DNA from: Phytophthora colocasiae
Lineage: Eukaryota > Oomycota > Peronosporomycetes > Peronosporales > Peronosporaceae
Assembly: GCA_018806915.1 (NCBI GenBank)
Contig: JAGKQI010000054.1
Location: 868,001 to 932,000, forward strand
Length of the DNA: 64,000 bases
Reading direction: 5' to 3'
Shown: positions 52,716-61,502 of the stretch, in pieces
How the letters are laid out: each line of letters begins with the position of its first letter
Numbering within the stretch: position 1 is the stretch's first letter
Made by a program: the position numbers and the translations under genes
Notes under the pieces: model-generated
What the model was told of the DNA's origin: nothing
The model's database searches: none
Seen by the model: only the letters and a program-made list of their open reading frames with translations

Positions 52716-54740
52716 TCAGAACAATGACGATTGAGAGGACAATGGGCTTTCGGAATGTTCAATCAGACCTGTCTCCAGAAGCTTCTTGAGCAACTCGTAC
52801 ACCTTGATCGCCAAGTGAGGAGCTATCGATCGGGGTCGTTGAGCGACAGGTTTTGCCGACCCGACGTCCAAGTCGCATATCACACCTCTGGCCGGAGCAG
52901 GAGCCGCATTACCGTCTCCCAAGAAAATACTCCGATGGCGCTTCAGAATGTCCCGAAGTTTACGTTCCTCTTCTGGAGTAGTTTTTCCCGGTTCACCTAC
53001 ATCGGCCGATTCGATATCACACTTTGGAGTCAGCTCATGTATTTCCGGAAGCATAACCAGCTGCTCACGCAACTGGGACAACATGTCGCTTCCCTCATGT
53101 ACATATACAGCAGGCTCCAAGTTCAACTCTTCGGCATTCACGTGCAGGCATCGGACGAACTTGGTCTCTAGTTTCCGGATGGCTCGATTTACCACGTCCA
53201 ACTTGGACTCAGTCTCTGACTGGACATCTTCAGATTCGAGTTCTTCAACCAACGTTTCTTCCGGAAAGCATTTTCCGTCAGCATCACTAATCGCGTCGAA
53301 AAATTCATCATCATCTAAATCTCCAGTTGGATCACCACCTGATCTTTCCAAAATCGTCAATGTTGTCGATCGTTCCACGGGTACACCTTCGTCATCCATG
53401 CTAATCACATCGAAAAAATCCTCATCATCCGAACCTCCAACAGACTCATCGTTGGTAGGACAATCATTACTGCCTCCATCAGACACTTCGTCGGGGGTGA
53501 CTCCAGCATCTTCTGGCTGTTCGGTAACAGAATCTGCAACTTCTGGATGTAACACATTCTGAACTTCCGACGGTTGAATCTGCAGTTGGACCATATGAAC
53601 CCTGGTACTCCCACGCGGCGACCGTGTCAACAACTTCTTCGGCCATGGGTATTTCGGTCTTTGGACCGACGGCGGCGCAGACTCGGACATCATTTGGAGG
53701 TACTTCTCCTGTCGGAGCTGCTCTTGTCTGGAATTCGTATTCTCGTAAATGAGCACTTCCCACTCACGGTACCTCCGAAGTCCGGGCCGAACAAATCTTC
53801 CGAACGGGTAACACCCATACTCTACAATCTGAGCCACAGTAGTATTCGTCCCAAGCCAGACATCCTTCTCCAAGATATTCACCACTCGGACTGCAACTGC
53901 CCAGGACTTCGCTCCATAGATGAGTTGAGTCACCCAACGGTCACCACGACCAGCCCACACAACTTCGCGCTGTGGGTTACTCTGACCATAGTTAATCCGA
54001 ATGACAGTCTGCTCACCCGGTTGGAGGCATATCGTCCCTGACGGTCGAACGTCCAACCGTAGTCCTTTCCTTTGCTGGTCGAATGTCCGACCAGACAACA
54101 TCACGTTTTCTTCATCCGGCAACTGAACCAATCCTTCTCGAACGCACAGTCGTACTCCGGCTGAGTAAATGAAGTCCATTCCAAGTAACACGTCAACACC
54201 TTCACCGATGTTCGCCACCCATAATTCCAGAACGTAAACCACGTTCAGTCCAAGGGTGATCTTCACTTCGGTCCGGGCGGTAATCACGGTTGGAACTCCA
54301 CCCAATCCGGACACCCGGAGCTGCTTCTCAAAGTTCAATTTGAGCTTGAGCCTACGCGCAAGGTCTAAGCTCAACATGCTCACAGAAGCTCCGGAGTCCA
54401 AAAGGATGTCGGTCCGACAGTTGTTCACTGCACCATGCACCATCGCAACTCTCTTTGAACTGTCCGAACGGTGTTTTTCCCACCATCCGTAACCTTCTCC
54501 CGGTTTCAGTCTGAACTCCAACGGGTGTCATCCAGATTGTCTGATTCCAATCGTCTGAAAGTTCATCTCCGACCGGATCGCCAAAGTCACTACCAACCGG
54601 AGTACGAGAGTCGTCATCGATAATTGTCGTCATGCATTGATGGTTAACCTGTCGCTTCAACTCTGGTCCAACATACGCTAACACACACAATTCGGGGGGT
54701 TTCTTCAGCCCGGCGCGTTCTGGATCCCCATCCAGCGGGC
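52716..54740 (-). pseudogene. Gypsy-2 protease and acidic linker
   Basis: The pol frame opens in -1 phase relative to gag near 54760 (text PELCVLAYVGPELKRQ, like Gypsy-1 SEYCIYAYVNKKSRD). After an indel near 54530 it continues as a 601-codon frame (54521-52716): protease with ILLDSGASVSMLSLD (DSG) and VDVLLGMDFIYSAGV, then a long acidic linker, ending ARGVICDLDVGSAKPVAQR. The protease looks functional; the frame breaks at the start of the reverse transcriptase. Confidence 0.8.
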
Positions 54741-57700
54741 TTATTGGTTTGACGGCTGTTCCCCTGAATTGTCCTCCGGATCCAAAAGTTGGTTCCGGAT
54801 GGCAGTCGGTATGTCTAGCGCACCTTGTCGGATCAGGTTCTTGATATCTTGGAACGCCTTGAACTCTCCACACGGTCCTTCATGATACTTGTTGCAGAAT
54901 TCACACTGTCGAGTCCGGCAGAAGCGGGGCGGATGTCCCTTTCGATGGCATCTTTCACATTCAATGTCCGCCCAGCAATCTTCCTTGACATGTCCAAAAC
55001 CCCGGCAATTCTCGCAATATCTCGCGGAGTAAGGCCTTGACGTCCGGAATCCGTATGGTCATTCGGACTTCGAGACTTCCATCCACCTTCCTGAAGGATC
55101 TTGAACACTGCGTCCGAAAGATCATCCATAGTTGGAAAAGTGACGTTTGAACTCTCGGAGTTCGGAGTGTCCAGTCGCGTTCGCTTCCGGAGTGGTTGTG
55201 GCTTCATCTTCTTGGAACGTCACATGACGGTCATCATCGTCCGAAGTATCGTCACCTGAGTGAGATATGCCCGTCCAGACCGCTTCAACCGGAGTTTGTC
55301 ACGGGACACATTGTCTGCCCGGAAGTCCCGTTTTGGAGGAGGGGTATCGTAGTCGTCATCCAAATTCAAGTCTTCGTGCTGTTTCAAGACGTACTCGACG
55401 TCCTTCAGACTTCGGAGACGCTGACCTTGGAGTGTCGTCCGGAGGCGGGAGTCTAAAAGCTTCTTCATGAAAACCTTCAGATGGTCTTCGCGGCGCTTAC
55501 TCGATCCATCGGTTTCAATACCCGCTCGGTCCGCCACCTTGTTCAACCGGTAGTAGAACTCCAACGGGGTCTCCGACTTCTTTTGGATCATCGTGTAATA
55601 GCGTTCCGCATCCGAAGTCTTCGCCTTGCAATATCGCTCTCGGAATGCCTTCAAGAAGGGCTTCCACTTCCGACGCACTTTGGAGTCCAAATTCGCACGC
55701 CAATTCCGGACAGCCGGAGACATCTTCAACTTCATTTCGTAGATCTTGACATTGTCCGCCCAGCCGCCTTGAACCGCCATACTTTGAAATCACTCTAACC
55801 AGCGCATCCGATTGGACAACGCGGCCTTCTCGTCGAAGTCTTCCAACGTGCTCGCGTTTACGAAAGGCTTGAACAGGTATGTAGTCGTCCCATTCGGACC
55901 AGTCGTTGTCGTGAGTCCTGGAGTTGCGTCTTCAAACGAGCTGCTATCGGAGCTTCCAGAGTCAGAATCACTGCTCGAACTCGAACTCGAACCGGAAGAA
56001 CTTGGATCATCGTCGGAGTATCTCTTCCTCCGGGTGGAGGACGGCTTCCTCAACGACTTGTCCTTCCTCGACGAGGTCTTCTTCGGTACACCTGAACGTC
56101 TCGAGGAGCCCCGTCCGGACGTGTCCTTCGACCCCTTCCGGACATCACGCGAGCTCCGTCCGGACATACTTCGTCGTCCAGCGTCTGCATCTTTCCTCGC
56201 CACCAGAGCCTGCTGCGTCGGCGCCTTCGCCTCGTGAGTCTTGGGCGCCTTCGTTTCCCGTGTGACAACTTGGAGGGCGGCCGCAAGTTGAGCGGCCAGC
56301 AATCCATCCGGATCCAAAACATCTGTTTTCTGGGAACCGGCTGAAGATGCTCCCTGGGATGCGCCGCTGGATACTTGGTGCAAAGACGTTGGCCAGACGG
56401 CTGACGATCTTGAATATCCGGAGATCGTCCGGACGCCTTTGGCTTCACAAATTCCTTGGCTGTCGTTGCCCGAAGATCTCGGACTTGCGTAGCTAGGAAC
56501 TTCTGGACAGCCAAAGATGCCTCGCGCTCCTTCCTCCGGGTAGCTTCCGATTCTTCCAGTTCTCGCTGTAGTCTGCGGAGCTCCTTCGACGGCTTGGACT
56601 TGGACTTGACGTCCCGAGTGGTGTCCCTCTGGTCCTGTTCGAATTCCGACGAGGGGTCATCTGGACGTCCAAAATCTGCTTGGACTTCCGGACGCGCAGT
56701 GAACACTTGGGTCGGCTCCTGCTTCGGGAACAGCTTCTCGAACTTGGAGTCCAACAGTCGGTCCAGCTTGCTGTCCAGGTCTCCAGACATCTTCTCGAGT
56801 GCAGAACCTTGCTGGTCCTCCATCCGCGCCATGACCTTCTGAAGCTGGTACATGGTGTTCAACGCGACCTGGGTAGATCCGGAACTTGCAGACTTGGAGG
56901 ACCGCTCGGACCGCACTGATTCAGTTGGAGTCTCATGGCGCCGTTCGGACTTTCGACTTCCACGTTCTTTGGATTTCGAAGACTTGTCTGCGCGGGCCGC
57001 TTCACGTCGTCTCGAATGCTTCTTCTTCGGCTTCTCCGGTTTAGACTCTTCCAGATCGACATCATCTTGTTGGACAACACTTGAGCGTCCACGAGGATTC
57101 TCGCGAGTAATCTGGAAATCCATTCCGGATTCCATGGGCATAGCGCCTCCTGAAGTCCGAGCGGACATGGCCATCGGAGTGAACCTGGGGAACGGCATAT
57201 GCGATCCAGCGGATCGACTCATTCCGAACCCTGACGAATCTGACGTGCTCTCCCTGGAAGTCCGCGTCCCTGACGAAGCGCTAGCCATCGACTCACTCGA
57301 CCCTCCGGAGGTTCCAAACAAGCTTGACTCTTCAATCGAACTCGTTCGTTCGGATGGATTCGTCTGATCGGACATGCTCTGTTGAGAAGTCATGCCGCCT
57401 CTAGACGACCCAGTCCGGCTCGACCCCAAACTCTGGAATAACGACGATGGTGCCGACGGGAACGATGATGTAGCGGGCGACGGGATAGACGATGGTGGCG
57501 CTCGGGGCATCACTCGCTGGACACGCTTCGGTTGAACCTCCGGCTGAACGGGTCCTCTTGGACTGCGTACCTTCCGGAATCCAGCCGACTTCAGCAGCCT
57601 CGCGAATTCCATCCAAACAGCGATACTTCGTAATCCGAAATAAACACACCTTCATCTTGGCTGAACACTTCTGGATGTTGTTCGTATAAGCTTTGTCTCC

Positions 57701-59015
57701 CAGAAGTTGCCAATATCCGGTTGGCCTCTGTCGCTTGGACAACCACTTGCCTCCATTCGACCAATTCAACCACCAATAGCTGGAGCATGTCTCCGACCAC
57801 TTGACGGACCAAATCCGGATGCACTTTGTAGACACGCGTCCGGAACCATCCCGGGACGAGGTTGACAAATCAAAATCCAGCTTCGAAAAGTAATGTCTGA
57901 AGAACAGCAATACATTCCCGTGGAGAAAACTCCGAAGGTGAAATCAACGCCGCTTGGATATCCCGAGCCATTCCGAACGTTCGACGGTGTATCTGCAACT
58001 CGGAGATCCAAGCGTCAGTCTGAGCTGGCATCGACATCCGGCGGTCTAAATACTGCGAAGTCATGGACGCCGCCCGAATGAACGGTTCACAGTTCAGCCT
58101 GACTTGCGGCCAGTCGAATCGGGCCTCGGGTGGGATATTCCTTTCGGAACCATCACGCTCCCAACGTCGTACTTGATCGGCCACATACGCCTTCGCTTGA
58201 ACTTCCGTCATCTCGAATTCCGACGGTGCCGGTTGAACTCTCGGCTGAACATTCGGAGGTTCGAACATTTGGGCATCCGGAATGTAAACTCCAGAAGCTT
58301 GTTGAGCCGGCGTCCCAGACTGTTCCACAACAGGTGATTCGTCCGGAATCAGTGGTGGCACTTAGACGTCCGGAGTCATTGGCGAAGTCACGATCATGTC
58401 TTCCAGCGCAATGTCCTCCCGGACCGGTGACAAGGGTCGATACTCCTGTTTGACTGAGGCCATTCCAACGGGGGCATCAGCGTCCAAATGAAAATCTTCC
58501 AAGGGAGGAGAATCCGGAACTCGATCCTCCACCTGGACATCTTCAAACACGTCCTCTCCATCGGAGTCCTCAGCCTCATTTTCCACAGCTTCGATCTCCT
58601 CCCCTTCGGACACCTCCTGACCGGACTCATCTGAAGGGTCTTCGTCCGGGTCGACATCCGATCCAGACTCCTCTTCTCCATCCGGATCCTCCTCGGACCC
58701 GGACTCCTCCTGCTCAGGATCGCCTTCTCCCTCCGAAGCTTCCTCGGAAGCACTTCCGTCTTGACTCGCGTGGTGCGCGTCCAACTGGTCGGCCTCCGAC
58801 TGGACTTCTTCACGTTCCAGCAATTCCTTCGCCTCAAGGGCAGCCTTCCGCTTCGCAGCGTTCGCCTGACGATTTCTTCTCACAATGGTTTCCAAATCTT
58901 CATGCTCCTCAGGCTGCTGTCCTTTCAACCTTCTCGACGATCTCGTAGCCATACCGCTTCCAGACGCGTCGCCTCTTCCTTCGCGTGTAGTTTCACTTCC
59001 AGTCATAACAACCAC
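54741..59015 (-). pseudogene. Gypsy-2 Gag, unusually long N-terminal region, several lesions
   Basis: Starts near 59015 with a Ser/Glu/Asp-rich acidic domain (to 58362), then one in-frame TAA and a further 164 codons (58361-57870) in the same frame. After lesions it continues as 57612-56050 (Ser/Pro-rich, then a Gln/Glu/Arg coiled coil), 56383-55790, and the capsid-like part 55780-55220 (KMSPAVRNWRANLDS, TPLEFYYRLNKVADRAG). Two CCHC knuckles lie in yet another frame around 54900-55015 (CENCRGFGHVKEDC, CERCHRKGHPPRFC). Gag stop TAA is at 54743-54741. Total length about 1420 codons, roughly twice Gypsy-1 Gag. Function: particle assembly and RNA binding. Confidence 0.7.
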
Positions 59016-59082
59016 GATCAGAAAGTTAGTTAGTACTCAAACCCCGAAACTAATCAAAATATAAAAATAACTCGGTGATATC

Positions 59083-59110
59083 CTCGGTTCGAATCCGGGC
59101 ACGCGCACCA
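59083..59110 (-). promoter_or_regulatory. Gypsy-2 primer binding site with extended tRNA match
   Basis: The plus strand reads as the 3' end of a tRNA: T stem CTCGG, loop TTCGAAT, stem CCGGG, acceptor CACGCGC, A, CCA. Two bases (GC) separate it from the 5' LTR at 59113. The usual 18-base site would be 59093-59110; the similarity continues through the whole T arm. Which tRNA (acceptor 5' strand GCGCGTG) is used is not identified. Confidence 0.75.
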
Positions 59111-59112
59111 GC

Positions 59113-60632
59113 TGTGGCGAAGTGGGTGAACACTTTTCCCGCCCAGGTGCGTATAGCGTGTCTTCCGGAAAATAAGTCCGACTAGAAAGATGTCCGGTCG
59201 GACTAACGAAAGTCAGAACCTCCAACCGGGATCCAAATGGGTATCCGGAAAGAGGGTTGGCGTGTGACCTTGTGACTACCCTCGTAGGTGTCGTTTGTCT
59301 TCGAACGCGAGGAGTTCCACCTGGATGAGTTACTTCCAAAAGCTTGACTGGATCCAGATGTAGAGTGCTAATGCACTTCCAAATGCAGTGGTTGAGTCTG
59401 AATGCAGGTGAGAGACTATTACCAAAGCCTTCCAACAACAGATAACCAATATACAAGAGAGTTAAATGCAAATATACAGCCGCTTCTTATTCTTTCCGGC
59501 CCTTGAGCGGTGGGCACTCCAAATGCCAGTACGACGTTGGACACTCCAACCGGGACACTGGCACAATCCCGGGGTCCTTTAGCGCACCACTTCTGGCAAG
59601 TCCACTTGGACTCCCAGAAGACAATTATCCAAGTATACCAGGAATACTATAGAGCACTCCAAAATACACACACACAAATACAGTCCAATCACACAGCAGT
59701 CAATCAATCAATTTCAGGGGTGACTACTAATAACCTCCTAAAACGCAGTTGTAATATGAAATGTACAAACCAAACGACCGTTTGGAATGTCCAACTGGAA
59801 TATGAAATGGGAGGGGTCACGCCCGGGAATCGCCGCCCGGATCACCTTCCCAACTTGGTCTTAACCTGGCGGAGATTCACGCGGCGGTGACGATAGTCGA
59901 CGCGGCCTGACGCTTGTTCGCTGACTCCGAGCCCTCGACTTCGAGGCTGGTCGGCAGTGCTCACAGTGGTGGCTTATGGGAAACCTCCCGCTCTTCCACT
60001 TGCGCCCTTGGTGGCAAATTGAACTCTCTTTAATATATAACTATCCGTTGTAAAGCTAAACATGCAAAAATAGACTTGGTTTCACTATAGGTAGAGGCGT
60101 GCTTATCCGGAGGCGACCTGACACATCCGAAGAACACCGAAGAACATGGCCGAATTCCAGCTGTGCCGAACAGATCATGGTCGGTCGTCTTGGTCGGTCG
60201 GAAAACACTTGGGTCTAGTATGGTCGGATCTTCAACGGCCGATCGTGGGTACAAATCAGGGCTAGTCCGGTTGGACTCTGGGTACAAATCTGGACTGGTC
60301 CGGTTGGACCTGTTCCATCCAAACAGCCATCTTCCACTTGGACATCCAAAAGTAACTCCAATATCTCGAAATCAGGTAACTGTCAACTTGGCAGAAGGCG
60401 GCAGTCCAGGAAATCACTTGACTTGAGTATGTACGTCCGACCGGACATATACCACTTGGAGTCCCAACTGGAGATCTTGGACTGACTTCGCCTGGGCTCT
60501 CCGGAATCCACATTTATTTCGTCCATCCAATCCTCCTTGGCTCGTGCAAAGCGTCCCAATATAGTACTTTCAGAGCCAATCAGAGCGTAGCTGGGGTATT
60601 TACTCCGTAAAAACTGGAGCCACATCTTCACA
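59113..60632 (-). repeat. Gypsy-2 5' LTR (right)
   Basis: 1520 bp, paired with 45261-46773. About eight differences were seen by eye, most of them single-base insertions or deletions in homopolymers (for example CACTTGGACTCCC against CACTTGACTCCC), plus one four-base insertion near 60545. Confidence 0.95.
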
Positions 60633-61219
60633 CTAGGCTACGAGAGGCGATTGCAGACCGAGCCGATCGGCACAATGAGGATGTCGATCCACATCAGATC
60701 GAAGCTGGATCACGGGTTTGGCTGTATCTAGATCGTGTGAAGGAAGGATATGCGCGTAAACTCGCTCACCTTTGGCACGGCCCGTTCCGTGTTGCAGAGA
60801 AACTCAATGAGTTCACGATTAAACTGGAGATCGCGGGATCTGATTACCATATCTTCCCAGTGGTCCATGTTTCTAAGCTGAAGCCGGTGCGGAATTTTCC
60901 GGATCGACCGCGGATCGAGTTGACGGTAGATGAAGCAGATCGGCTCGATTTCGATGAGATCCTCCTTCCGGAGGACAGTTGGGTCCCAGATCTGGATGCC
61001 GATGAGTACGAGGTCGAACGGATCTCGGACATGCGAAGTGGGAAACGAACTCGCTACGGCCGGATCTATCGTGAATTCCTGGTGCATTGGGTCGGTTATG
61101 ATGAGCCGACTTGGGTCGATGAAGCTGATCTCAATTGTGGAGCTATACTAAGTGCGTTCCTGCGGAATCATGTGAATCGGAACCGGTTTGGCGTGATGCA
61201 GTCGCACGAAGAGGTGTAG
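60633..61219 (+). CDS. Gypsy-1 integrase C-terminus with chromodomain (downstream of Gypsy-2 insertion)
   Basis: After the right CTAG duplication the frame continues: LREAIADRADRHNEDVD, GPF-like KLAHLWHGPFRVAEKL, VVHVSKLKPV, an acidic EILLPEDSWVPD segment, and a chromodomain (DEYEVERISDMRSGKR, FLVHWVGYDEPTWVDE). Stop TAG at 61217-61219. Joined to 44428-45260 it makes a complete integrase similar in length and order to Gypsy-2's. Confidence 0.9.
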
Positions 61220-61502
61220 ATGGATGTCGGGTGAGGCAGCAGGGTTGCCTTGCCGTGATCGAGGAAGCTGATGTGGAGCAAAATCCAGATCAGGCGAGAA
61301 TTTTGTATTTGTGTATATGCATGTGAACAGGAAATTTGACGACTGGAGAAAGGCGATCTTGAATGTCGAGATGGAGATGAAGGAGGATCACGTCCTCAAA
61401 ACGATGGAGCACGATGGGAACGACTGTGGAAATGGAGATTACGAGAATAACGGATGGAAATGTGAAATACGCAGAACAGCCCTAGCTTACGGGGAGGCGG
61501 CC
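61220..61502. other. Spacer between pol and antisense ORF of Gypsy-1
   Basis: 283 bases between the pol stop and the stop of the opposing ORF. No domain recognised. Its length nearly equals that of the matching spacer in Gypsy-2 (296 bases). Confidence 0.5.

Larger units (their letters stand above)
45261..60632 (-). mobile_element. Gypsy-2: 15.4 kb Ty3/gypsy retrotransposon nested in Gypsy-1 integrase
   Basis: LTRs 45261-46773 (1513 bp) and 59113-60632 (1520 bp), termini TGTG and CACA, target duplication CTAG at 45257-45260 and 60633-60636. On the minus strand: primer binding site, a very long gag (59015-54741), protease, reverse transcriptase, two RNase H domains, integrase and chromodomain (ending 48886). 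A 2.1 kb region then carries an antisense gene, followed by the 3' LTR. Removing the element and one CTAG rejoins the Gypsy-1 integrase in frame. LTRs differ mostly by one-base indels. Confidence 0.95.

Noticed and set aside
59083..59110. Possible tRNA gene
   Set aside because: Only the T arm and acceptor 3' end with an encoded CCA are present, two bases from the LTR; this is a primer binding site.
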